DNA from: Polyangium sp. 15x6
GTDB lineage: Bacteria > Myxococcota_A > Polyangia > Polyangiales > Polyangiaceae
DNA: 64,000 nucleotides
Reading direction: 5' to 3'
Assembly (NCBI RefSeq): GCF_029960785.1
Contig: NZ_JASBQE010000065.1
Location: 1 to 64,000 of the forward strand
The position numbers and the translations under genes are program-made. Under the pieces are notes generated by a model. It was not told the origin of the DNA, did not search any database, and saw only the letters and a program-made list of their open reading frames with translations. Shown here in pieces: positions 36,314 through 44,383 of the stretch (position 1 is its first letter; every line of letters begins with the position of its first letter).

Positions 36314-37606
36314 TCAGCCCCGTCGCACGGGCGCGCGGAAGAGAGGCGGCAGAGCTTCGTAGGCTTCGCTTGCATCATCGATGTCCTCCTCGACGATGAT
36401 CCTGAGCCGATGGGCGACCTCGGGTTCGGCTCGCGCCTCGACCTCGTGGATGCGCCTCTGGGTATCCTCGGGATCGATACGCCGCAGCACCCTCGTCGCT
36501 GCCACGCGCAGCGCGACGGGCGCCTCGATGTCCCCGATGATGCTCGCGAGGTCGACGCGCTCGATGGCCGTGTGACGGTAGGGAGCGGCGCTCGGGTCCG
36601 TGTCGAGCGCGTCGAGGCGCGACAGCCACGCCCGGACGGGTTCGTCATGCCTGCGCGACAGGTCATGGAGCCGCTCGGACGCAGCCGACCCTTCTCCTCT
36701 TTTTACGGCGGCGCCCTCTGCGGCCGAGAGGATGTGGGTCGCCACATGGGCGAGCTCGGTCGCAGAACGCCCGGGCAAACCGATGACGATCGGACTTCGA
36801 TCGGCCGGAGCCTCGCGGAGCTGGATCGCGATCCCGCCTCGTTGCAACGCGACCGACGCGATATCGACGTAGGGGATCCGTACGTCTTCGAGGCGCAGCT
36901 CGTCCTTCCCCAGGACCAGCCTCTCGTGACCACGGAAACGCAAGCAGCGAAAAACGAACCCTGCCAGCACGCAGAGGATTCCGACCAGGGCCAGCGGCCA
37001 GGGCAAGCCACGCCAATAGCAGTTCGAGGCGGCGACCCAGAAGGGGCTGAAGGGGTCACCGCTCAGGTTCCAGCACGCAAAGCAGAGGACCCAAAACAAC
37101 AAGCCCGAGACGCGAATGAACCCTTCGATCCGGTCGCGGACCACGTCGCTGGAGGTGCCATCCACGCGGGCCGGCAGCGCCACATCGCCCGTCCCGAGGC
37201 CGCTCTCGAGGAGCGTCGCCGCGATGGATCGCGACTGCTCGAGATCCTCGAACTCCAGGAATATGGCGGCCCCGTTTCGCCGCACCACCATGAGGCTCGC
37301 TCCTTCGGCAGCCTCTGCCACCCGCACGCCGGCGATGTCCTCGCCTGGGATCTGCTCCCATCGCGAGCTCCCCGAGGCGCCGAGGAGGAGCCCATCCTTC
37401 CACGCCTCCACCGAATGCACCTGCGAACGCCGACGCGGCAGGACGGCGGGCCAAACGATACCGACGATCCCGGCGACGGCCAGAAGCGCCGCGAATCCAT
37501 GCCCGGCCCCCGTCTCGCTCCAATCACGAAGCGCGTGGAGCCAGAATGCCGGAGTCAGCGTCGAAATGTTGATGTGTTTGGACAGGACGAACGGGATCCA
37601 ATACAC
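36314..37606 (-). CDS. Membrane protein of unknown function, 430 aa
   Basis: Not recognised. GTG 37606 is the earliest start in the open frame; the true start may be later. There are four hydrophobic segments: LLAVAGIVGIVWPAVL (near 50), the segment at about residues 168-183 (GLLFWVLCFACWN), and WPLALVGILCVLAGFVF (near 205). Between and after them are two similar cytoplasmic-type domains with PH/bPH-like strands (VHSVEAWKDGLLLGAS; ERLVLGKDELRLEDVRIPYVDIASV). The C-terminal 110 residues are helical and acidic. It follows the caspase/kinase remnant on the same strand and could belong with it. Confidence 0.5.
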   Translation of the reverse strand: MYWIPFVLSKHINISTLTPAFWLHALRDWSETGAGHGFAALLAVAGIVGIVWPAVLPRRRSQVHSVEAWKDGLLLGASGSSRWEQIPGEDIAGVRVAEAAEGASLMVVRRNGAAIFLEFEDLEQSRSIAATLLESGLGTGDVALPARVDGTSSDVVRDRIEGFIRVSGLLFWVLCFACWNLSGDPFSPFWVAASNCYWRGLPWPLALVGILCVLAGFVFRCLRFRGHERLVLGKDELRLEDVRIPYVDIASVALQRGGIAIQLREAPADRSPIVIGLPGRSATELAHVATHILSAAEGAAVKRGEGSAASERLHDLSRRHDEPVRAWLSRLDALDTDPSAAPYRHTAIERVDLASIIGDIEAPVALRVAATRVLRRIDPEDTQRRIHEVEARAEPEVAHRLRIIVEEDIDDASEAYEALPPLFRAPVRRG

Positions 37607-37650
37607 ACCGGCGACGAGCAGGCAAAGGAGCGGCCCGAGCCCGATCCGGA

Positions 37651-37812
37651 TCAGGGACCAACCTGCGTGGCCGTCCCCTGGAGCGGGGTCCTTCTGCGGT
37701 CGTGAGTGAGAAACAGGTTCCCGGGCTTTAGATCCCGGTGAACGACGCCTGCTGCGTGGGCTTGTGCCAGTGCATCGGCGAGCTGGAGGAAGAGGCGGCG
37801 TAGGCTGCTATT
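37651..37812 (-). pseudogene. Ser/Thr protein kinase remnant (catalytic-loop fragment only)
   Basis: The minus-strand frame ending at 37651 reads [18 protein letters not shown] followed by [12 protein letters not shown], the exact E-helix and catalytic loop of a bacterial Hanks-type kinase. It then ends within 20 residues with no DFG, activation loop or C-lobe. Upstream the frame loses kinase similarity before the N-lobe. It is therefore a fragment of a former kinase between the caspase gene (33 bp away) and the membrane protein gene. Confidence 0.7.
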
Positions 37813-37844
37813 GCAGAGTCGTCGCGCCGCGCTTGGCGGGCTCG

Positions 37845-38927
37845 TCAGGGCGTCCAAACCGCGCGGGGGAGCGAATAGGGCCAGAACGTCGTAGCCGCCG
37901 CCAAGAGGGCGCCATCGAGCGGGTCGACGAGCTGCGCGGCCCAGCGGAGAATGACGGACGGCTTCGTCTGGAAGGCGTGAGCGATGGCGTTGGGCAAGAC
38001 GAGGTTCGGAATGCCGAGCTCGTGCACGCTTATGTCGAGAGGTTGTCGAGGCCAAAATACCAATGCATGTCGTGCAATGAGGTGCCAGCCCTCGTCGAGT
38101 AGCTGGTAGCGAATCTCTGCGATTCTGCCATTGTAACCAAGCACCGTAGCCACGGCATCGAGCGCGAACTTGGACTGATTGCTTTGAACGATGAGCGCGA
38201 ACGTGGGGCTGGTACTCTGCGCGACTTGGCTTTGGAGCATCGGAAAGTCGCCCTTCAGGTTCCGGCCCTCGGGGAGAGCATCCTGGGGCCAGCGCTGTGC
38301 CATGAGGGCGTACGTGGTGTAAAACGCCTCGTCATCCGCCACGAATTGGGTGTTGCCATGTCGCATGGCGCCTGCGCACCCTCGGAGCGCTTCGAGGAAG
38401 GTCCAAGTAAAGCGCCCGCCGGGGACGCCCCCGCCTTCCATCGTATTCTCGTCGGATCTCGCCGCGAAGAACATGCGCATGCCGGGCATGGCGCTCTCGA
38501 GGAGCTCTGCCCAGGAACGTCCGATGCCGCCGACTTCGACGACCTTGCCGAACGTACCGGACTGGCACGCGTCGAGGATCACCAGCACGGCCCGAGCGGA
38601 GACCTCTTGGAGCGCCTTGTGCAATCGACGGTAGCTGAGCGTGCCGTCGGCGAGAGCGATCCCATCCTCGCCCCCATGGCCCGAGAAGTAGAAGAGCAGG
38701 TACTCGGTGCCGATGCGGGCCATGTGCTGGAGGCAGAAAAGGACGTTTCCGACCGTCGCGTGTGGACCGAGAAGGAGAGGCGAATCCGAGGCGCTCGCCG
38801 GGCCCATCGGCCCCGTGAACGCCTCATGGACGCGCCGCGCGTCGTCTTCGGCGAACCGTAGGGGCGACGCCCCCGCAGTCCTGTTCACGCCACACACGAG
38901 TGCCCGGTACTTCATGCTGTTCGCCAC
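37845..38927 (-). CDS. Caspase-like (peptidase C14/metacaspase) protein
   Basis: This is a 360-residue protein starting at GTG 38927, which has GGAGGGG just upstream; the in-frame ATG four codons later is possible. The catalytic His84 lies in [11 protein letters not shown] and Cys121 in [10 protein letters not shown], the defining dyad of clan CD peptidases. [15 protein letters not shown] is the first strand-helix of the fold. Residues 250-360 form an extra C-terminal domain ([18 protein letters not shown]...[13 protein letters not shown]) of unknown type. Such proteins often act in signalling or conflict systems with kinases; a kinase remnant lies immediately downstream. Confidence 0.85.
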   Translation of the reverse strand: MANSMKYRALVCGVNRTAGASPLRFAEDDARRVHEAFTGPMGPASASDSPLLLGPHATVGNVLFCLQHMARIGTEYLLFYFSGHGGEDGIALADGTLSYRRLHKALQEVSARAVLVILDACQSGTFGKVVEVGGIGRSWAELLESAMPGMRMFFAARSDENTMEGGGVPGGRFTWTFLEALRGCAGAMRHGNTQFVADDEAFYTTYALMAQRWPQDALPEGRNLKGDFPMLQSQVAQSTSPTFALIVQSNQSKFALDAVATVLGYNGRIAEIRYQLLDEGWHLIARHALVFWPRQPLDISVHELGIPNLVLPNAIAHAFQTKPSVILRWAAQLVDPLDGALLAAATTFWPYSLPRAVWTP

Positions 38928-39337
38928 CCCGACCCCTCCCAGATGCTCAGGCGGGCCAACGTGGCCACGCTCGTCGGCCTGTCAAGCCGCGTAAGGCTTG
39001 GTCGCTTGCGGAGGAGCCTTGCCGCTCCGCGAGCCCGTGACCTTGCGGACGAGCTTGGCGGTGCGGGCGCGGTCCCTCTCGTCGGGCAAGGTGACCAGAT
39101 GCCGCAGCGGGATGTCGATTCGGCGGACTGACACCGGTGCCGAGGTGCGCATTCTCCTGTCGCAGACCTGCGCCGGAGAGGCGCGGCGCGATTCTCCCAT
39201 GCGCATTGGGATCCCGAGGCGTCGGTTCTTCCGGAAGAACCATGCGCCGGAGCAGTTCTCGCCACTTGACTTTTCAAACCTGCTCCGGCAGACGTTGGCT
39301 ACATTGGCATTCCCTGAAACCGTCAGAGCAGATTTTT
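38928..39337. other. 410-bp gap with decayed coding traces
   Basis: No intact gene is seen. On the minus strand 38982-39206 reads as a possible C-terminal tail (RRIDIPLRHLVTLP, ERDRARTAKLVRKVTG), which could be the remnant of a gene I cannot identify. The part from about 39230 to 39350 is less GC-rich than the surroundings. The gap separates the minus-strand caspase region from the plus-strand prenyltransferase block and may carry that block's promoter. Confidence 0.35.
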
Positions 39338-39871
39338 GTGAAAGTTCACGCTAGCTCAGGGAACCTCGGAACCAACCCTCGGCGCTCGACGACCCGGTCC
39401 AAGGCCGATGTCGTGATCATCGGTGGCGGCCTCGCCGGACTCGCGGCGGCATTTCGTGACGGTCGCATCCTCTCGGACGCCCTCCCCGACGAGGCGCTGC
39501 GCATCATCAATGCGTCCTTCGAGCAGGTCCACCCGGGCGACATTCGCGACTACATCCCCGAGAGGCAACGAGACGCGATCGATCCGCTGTATCCCGACCA
39601 CTTCGAACACGGCAACGGTTGCGCCGTCGAGGCATACCTGAACGTCCTGGGGGACAGGGTCGAGCTCGCGGAGACGGCGTCCGGCGTCCGGGTCCATTAT
39701 CGCACGGCGGACCTCGAGCGCGACGGGTGGATCGATTGCGCCGCGGCGATCGTCGCGAGCCCTGCGCACGTCGCGAGCGGCCCTCCCCGCGCGGCGCCGT
39801 TTTTTACGTCCATCGCCGGCATGGACTCGGCCATCGCCGGGCGATGGGCGACGACGCAGACGAACGGATGA
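39338..39871 (+). pseudogene. Decayed FAD-dependent oxidoreductase (amine-oxidase-like)
   Basis: The frame from GTG 39338 begins with KADVVIIGGGLAGLAAA, a perfect FAD-binding Rossmann GxGxxG, but continues directly into FRDGRILSDALPDEAL rather than the expected first helix and cofactor-binding part. The whole frame is only 177 codons; a working flavin amine oxidase needs 420-500. Later parts (GNGCAVEAYLNVLGDRVEL, DGWIDCAAAIVASPAHVA) resemble the FAD/substrate halves of such enzymes. Its TGA overlaps the ATG of the next gene (ATGA), so it was once the first, translationally coupled gene of this operon. Confidence 0.6.
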
Positions 39872-41697
39872 CAACGACCATGGACCAAACCAACGTGATC
39901 CCTGCCGACCGCCCTCGAACGAGCGCCGACGTCACGCCCGACGTCTCCGCGACGAGTTATTACGCGCATGGCTCGGCCGAGCTACGCTCGCTGGCCAGGG
40001 CGCTCGGGCAGCACGCGCAGATCGATTCGCTGCTCGGCACGTTCCGCGCGATGATCGAGCCGTGGGGATACCGCCGCGTGGGCGATCTGCGCGGGTGGCG
40101 CAGCAACGTCGCCGACGATGGAACGCCGTACGAGCTCTCCGTGGCTTTCTCGGAGGAGGAGCAACCCGAAATCCGTGTGCTCGTGGAGGCCCAGGGGGAA
40201 TCACCCGGCCTCGACGCCCTCTGGCGCGCCGGCAAGGACCTGTCGCGACGCCTGCAGCACGATTTCAATGCCTCGCTTTCGAAGCTGCACGAGGTGGAGG
40301 ACCTCTTCGAGCCGCGCGGCGCGGGGCGGCTCGCCGTGTGGCACGCGGCCGCGTTCCAGCCCGAGCAGGCGCCCGAATTCAAGATCTATCTCGATGCCCA
40401 AGCGCAGGGCACCGCGCGCGCACAGTCGGTCGTCGAAGAAGCGCTGTGGCGGCTCGGCTACCGGCACGCGTGGCGGAGAATGCTCGAGGGCCCGCTGCGG
40501 AGAGGATTTGCGCTCGACGAGCTCAAGTATTTCGCGCTCGACCTGAGCCCGCACGGCGAGGCTCGCGCGAAGGTGTACGTGAGCCACCACGGGGTATCAC
40601 TCGCGGAGCTATCGGCATCCTTGCTCCCGGACGCCTGCGACGTCGATTCCATGGTCGACTTTTGCCGTCACATGACGGGCGGGGAAGGGCCCTACACGGG
40701 CCGCCCCATTTTCACGTGCACCGCGTTCCGCGATATCCACATGAGCGCCCCGCTCTCGCAGACCCTGTACGTGCCCATCGTCGATTACACGAGCAGCGAC
40801 CACATGGTCCGACAGCGCGTGTCCGGCTACATGGACCTTCATGGTTTGCCCGTCCGGAGCTACCAGGCGGCGCTCCCCGCGAAGGCGGAGGGAAAAACCA
40901 ACCGGAAGCATAGCTACGTCGGCCTGCGCCACGACGGGGGCAAGCGCCGGCTGACGGTGTACGTCTCGCCGCAGGCCCACGCGCCGATGCCCATCACCCC
41001 GGCCCCTTCCGAGCGCAAGCTAAGGCCGGCCGAGGAGATCGTCGAGCGTTACGAGCGAAAGCACCTTCTCACCGATCACCCCTTCTTCCAGCGCCTGCAG
41101 CGCGAGCCGGTGCATTTTGGTCATCTGTGGCTCATCATGGCGAATTTCTGGGAAGGCGTGGTCCACGACTTCCCCGCCCGGCTCGCGCACGTCGTGGCCA
41201 AGGTGAGCGACGATCGGGCCCGCTGCCTGCTCGCCAAGCAGCTCAACGACGAGCTCGGCGAGGGCGACTTCCAGCGCGCCCATCGAGGCCTGTTCAGGAC
41301 ATTGCTCGACGGCCTCGCGCCCTACCGCCTCGCGCTCGACGACACGCTCCTCCTCGCCCCTGGCCGGGAGCTCCACGCGCGGCTGAACGAGCCGCTCTAT
41401 TCGACCGACGAATACGAATCGATCGGCGCCCTCATGTTGATCGAGATTTACGGCAAACAGGTCGACGTTCGCCTCGGATCCGAGTTCCGTCGCCAGCACG
41501 AGCTCCCGCGCGAGGTGCTCACGTGGCTGCACCTCCACGAGGAGCTCGAGGTCGATCACGCGGAGGATTCGCTTTGCCTGGCGAGGCTCGTCCCCGCGCG
41601 CGAGGCGCACCTCGCTGCGGCCTGGGCCGGCGCCGAGGCCGTCGCTCGGGCATCGGAGCAGTATTTCGATGCCCTCTACAGGTTGTGTTACCCGTGA
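39868..41697 (+). CDS. Fusion of DMATS/ABBA aromatic prenyltransferase and heme-oxygenase-like diiron oxidase
   Basis: Residues about 30-370 form an ABBA prenyltransferase of the indole (DMATS) kind. GTPYELS carries Glu89, the indole-NH base; KIY (172-174), RAKVY (233-237), LYVP (Tyr301) and TVYVS (Tyr365) are the Lys/Arg/Tyr shield around the diphosphate. Residues about 385-600 form a HDO domain: Glu465 and His472 (spacing as in CADD), Glu residues near 515-526, then His557, Glu561 and His564 (HxxxExxH), a complete six-ligand diiron site. So one polypeptide can attach a dimethylallyl or longer prenyl group to an aromatic amino acid-type substrate and oxidise or cleave it. The start and stop codons overlap those of the neighbours. 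An in-frame ATG at 39880 is possible. Confidence 0.85.
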   Translation: MTTTMDQTNVIPADRPRTSADVTPDVSATSYYAHGSAELRSLARALGQHAQIDSLLGTFRAMIEPWGYRRVGDLRGWRSNVADDGTPYELSVAFSEEEQPEIRVLVEAQGESPGLDALWRAGKDLSRRLQHDFNASLSKLHEVEDLFEPRGAGRLAVWHAAAFQPEQAPEFKIYLDAQAQGTARAQSVVEEALWRLGYRHAWRRMLEGPLRRGFALDELKYFALDLSPHGEARAKVYVSHHGVSLAELSASLLPDACDVDSMVDFCRHMTGGEGPYTGRPIFTCTAFRDIHMSAPLSQTLYVPIVDYTSSDHMVRQRVSGYMDLHGLPVRSYQAALPAKAEGKTNRKHSYVGLRHDGGKRRLTVYVSPQAHAPMPITPAPSERKLRPAEEIVERYERKHLLTDHPFFQRLQREPVHFGHLWLIMANFWEGVVHDFPARLAHVVAKVSDDRARCLLAKQLNDELGEGDFQRAHRGLFRTLLDGLAPYRLALDDTLLLAPGRELHARLNEPLYSTDEYESIGALMLIEIYGKQVDVRLGSEFRRQHELPREVLTWLHLHEELEVDHAEDSLCLARLVPAREAHLAAAWAGAEAVARASEQYFDALYRLCYP

Positions 41698-42887
41698 TGA
41701 CCACGAACTTCGCCCCCTACCGCCAGCGCTTTCCCGTCTTCGCGGAGAGAAACTACCTGGCCTCCCAGAGCATCGGGCCTCTCCCCGCCGAGGGGCTCGA
41801 GGACCTGACGGAGTACATCCGCAGCCGCGCGCTCAACAATCGCGCGATCGGAACCTGGTACGAGCGCGTGGAGGAGATGACCGGGCTCATCGCAAAGCTC
41901 CTGCATACGGAGCCCGCCACGATCGCGCTGCGTGACAATGCCACCGCCTGCCAGGCCGCCATTGCAGCGTCGATCCACCCGGGACCGGTACGCCGGCGGA
42001 TCATCACCACCGCCCTCGATTTCCATTCCTCCCTTCACCTCTGGAACGCGCAGGCGCAGCGTGGCTTCGAAGTCGTCGAGGTGCCGTCGTCGGATGGATC
42101 CTCGGTCTCCGAAGAGGCCATTCTCCGGGAAATCGACGAGCGCACGGCGATCGTGGCCGTATCGCTGGTCTCGCGTTACAACGCGCGCCTCGACGTCCGG
42201 GCGCTCTGCGAACGGACGCGCGCCGTGGGCGCTGTCCTCTTGCTCGACGCTTATCAGGCGGTGGGCATCGTCCCGCTCGACGTCACGCAGCTCGGCGCGG
42301 ACGTCGTCGTCGGAGGTGTCCACAAGTGGCTCTCCGGTTCGACCGGGCTCGCCTTCATGTACGTCGACCCGTCCCTCAGCGACAAGCTCGAACCCGCGTA
42401 TCCTGGGTGGTTTGCCCACAGGAGCCTCGACGCCTTCGTCACGCAAAAGACGTTCGAGGACGCCTACCTCCCGCGACTCGGCGCGCGCCGCTTCCAGCAG
42501 GGCACGCCCGGGCTGCCCTCCATTTACGGATCGCGCGCCGGACTCCGCTTCGCCCTGGAAGTCGGCGTCGAGTCGATGGAGCGACGCAACACAGAGCTCT
42601 GCGCGCTCCTCCACGACGGCGCCCTGGAGCGTGGATTCGAGGTCGTGACGCCGCGCGCGCCTTCACTTCGGGCGGGCGGCGTTTGCATTGCGGTACCGGA
42701 ACCCGAGTCGGTGGTGCAAGCCCTCGCCGAGCGGGGCATCGATATCGACCAGCGACGCCACGAGGTCCTCCGCGTGGCGCCGCACCCCTGCACGACCGAA
42801 CAGGAATGTATCGACTTCCTCGATACCCTGGCCGAGCTCTGCCCGCGCGCGCCGGGTCGAGTGCGGGCTCGACCCCCCCGGGCCTGA
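41697..42887 (+). CDS. Class V PLP enzyme (kynureninase/cysteine-desulfurase-like)
   Basis: This is a 396-residue fold-type I enzyme. RDNATACQAAIAAS is the phosphate-binding region, LLLDAYQAVGIVPLD holds the PLP-pyridine Asp, and Lys210 in GGVHKWLSG forms the Schiff base. FAHRSLDAF and FQQGTPGLPSIYGSRAG are kynureninase/isopenicillin-epimerase-type blocks. Its ATG overlaps the stop of the prenyltransferase-HDO gene (TGATG), so it is cotranslated. In this setting it may perform a C-C or C-S lyase, transamination or epimerisation step on the prenylated amino acid; which one cannot be told. Confidence 0.8.
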   Translation: MTTNFAPYRQRFPVFAERNYLASQSIGPLPAEGLEDLTEYIRSRALNNRAIGTWYERVEEMTGLIAKLLHTEPATIALRDNATACQAAIAASIHPGPVRRRIITTALDFHSSLHLWNAQAQRGFEVVEVPSSDGSSVSEEAILREIDERTAIVAVSLVSRYNARLDVRALCERTRAVGAVLLLDAYQAVGIVPLDVTQLGADVVVGGVHKWLSGSTGLAFMYVDPSLSDKLEPAYPGWFAHRSLDAFVTQKTFEDAYLPRLGARRFQQGTPGLPSIYGSRAGLRFALEVGVESMERRNTELCALLHDGALERGFEVVTPRAPSLRAGGVCIAVPEPESVVQALAERGIDIDQRRHEVLRVAPHPCTTEQECIDFLDTLAELCPRAPGRVRARPPRA

Positions 42888-42905
42888 CGACGCTCTTCGT
42901 TCAGC

Positions 42906-44324
42906 TCAGAACCACTGCCCGACGAGCTTGTCCTTGCGGGTCACCTTCGAAAGGTGCTCGAGCTCCAGCACCCAGAGCTCGGTCTTCTTGATCAGCGGCT
43001 TCGTGTCCGTGACCGTCTTCGCCTCGTGCTTCTTTACGACCGCGTAGCCCTCGACCTTGTCGCCGACCTGCACCGTCACGCCCTCGGGCATCTCCCCGAG
43101 CGTCAGCCGCACCGTCGTCTCCTGGATGCTCTTGCCGGTCTTGCAGATCTCCCGGTAGACGATTCGCCCATTCTGGATGCTGTGGATCCGGTTCGTCTCC
43201 ACGCAATCGTAGGCGTACTCGTTCGTGTAGGCGTACAGGATCTCGAGATCCGTCTTGCCGCCGTTCTGCGTGATCTTCTTGACCTCGCCGAACCCCGAAT
43301 AGTACCCGAGCTTCGGGTGACCGGGGATCTCCTTCTCGCCCTTCTCGATCCCCTCGATGTACACCTTCGAGAAATTGCCCGGCCGCGCCTCGTCGACGGA
43401 CTTCTTCGCTTCCTTCTCGCGGAGCCGATCGATCTTCTTCTGCGTCTCCTCGGAGAAAAGCGGCTTCACGTACTTCGCGCCGCGCTCCGTGTACGAGTTG
43501 CCGCGTCCGGCGCCGTCGAGCGCCGGCGTCTTCGACGTCCCGTTCGAGGCCGCGTAGGCGCAATACATGTCCCGCTCCGTCGCGGCGTCGAGCCTGGCGC
43601 GGACGTCGTTCTGCTGAGGCGCGCCGTTCACGATCGCGTACAGGTAATCGCGCCCCGTCGATTCGTAAGCCTTCTTGATCGCGACGCGCAGGTCCCTTTG
43701 AAACCCGACCTGCGTCATCAGGATGTCGATGACCGAATCGTTCCTCGCCGCCTCGTTGGCCGTCTTCTGCAGGCCGAGCAGCGCGCCGATGCGCCCGTAC
43801 GGGCTCGGGATCTTCGACGCCTCCGCGATCTCGACGGCCCACTTCGCGTCGTTCGCCCGCGCCTCCTTGTCGATCGCGAGGTAGTCCGCGTAGCACTTCG
43901 CGAGCCACGTCCTGCGCATCGCCGCCACGATCAGCGCCTGGTACGTCTCGTCCGCCGTGTTGGCCTTCTCGTCCTCCGACAGCTTGTCCCAGCCCGTGAG
44001 CCACGTCGGATCCGGGTTCTTCAGCGTCCGGCGCGGGTTATACTGGTAGATGTACGTCGCCTTGTCCTGGTACTCCTTCACGCCCGCCTTCTTCTTGAAA
44101 TCGGGCACGCACATGTGGTTCTCGCAGGACGTGTAATCCCACGACTTGAACGTTTCGAGCACCGCCTTGCCCGCCTCGTCCTCGTCGTACGGCAAGATGC
44201 CGAAAGGCCCTGTGGTGGGCGTCCCTGAGTCTCCCCCGAGACCCGGGATGTTCGTCTGAAGGTTGACGAGACCACATCCGGACACGAACAGGCCGGACAT
44301 CAAAACAATCGCAGCTTTTCTCAT
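42906..44324 (-). CDS. Lipoprotein of unknown function, 472 aa
   Basis: ATG 44324 begins MRKAAIVLMSGLFVSGCG, a signal peptide with lipobox VSGC (Cys17). The mature part is mixed alpha/beta with Lys/Glu-rich helices (FSEETQKKIDRLREKEAKKS), one CENHMC motif and a beta-rich C-terminal half (KTDLEILYAYTNEYAYDCVETNRIHS...VTVQVGDKVEGYAVV). I do not recognise the family. It is convergent with the prenyltransferase block and downstream of the ABC-F gene on the same strand (59 bp). Confidence 0.6.
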   Translation of the reverse strand: MRKAAIVLMSGLFVSGCGLVNLQTNIPGLGGDSGTPTTGPFGILPYDEDEAGKAVLETFKSWDYTSCENHMCVPDFKKKAGVKEYQDKATYIYQYNPRRTLKNPDPTWLTGWDKLSEDEKANTADETYQALIVAAMRRTWLAKCYADYLAIDKEARANDAKWAVEIAEASKIPSPYGRIGALLGLQKTANEAARNDSVIDILMTQVGFQRDLRVAIKKAYESTGRDYLYAIVNGAPQQNDVRARLDAATERDMYCAYAASNGTSKTPALDGAGRGNSYTERGAKYVKPLFSEETQKKIDRLREKEAKKSVDEARPGNFSKVYIEGIEKGEKEIPGHPKLGYYSGFGEVKKITQNGGKTDLEILYAYTNEYAYDCVETNRIHSIQNGRIVYREICKTGKSIQETTVRLTLGEMPEGVTVQVGDKVEGYAVVKKHEAKTVTDTKPLIKKTELWVLELEHLSKVTRKDKLVGQWF

Positions 44325-44383
44325 CGTACCGGGCCGCCAGCTATCACGCGCTGCCGGCTTTTGGCAACCCACCACCTCGGACG

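Noticed and set aside
37651-38055. A complete kinase gene on the minus strand
   Set aside because: Only the E-helix and catalytic loop match; neither lobe is encoded, and the upstream part is the shadow of the caspase gene.
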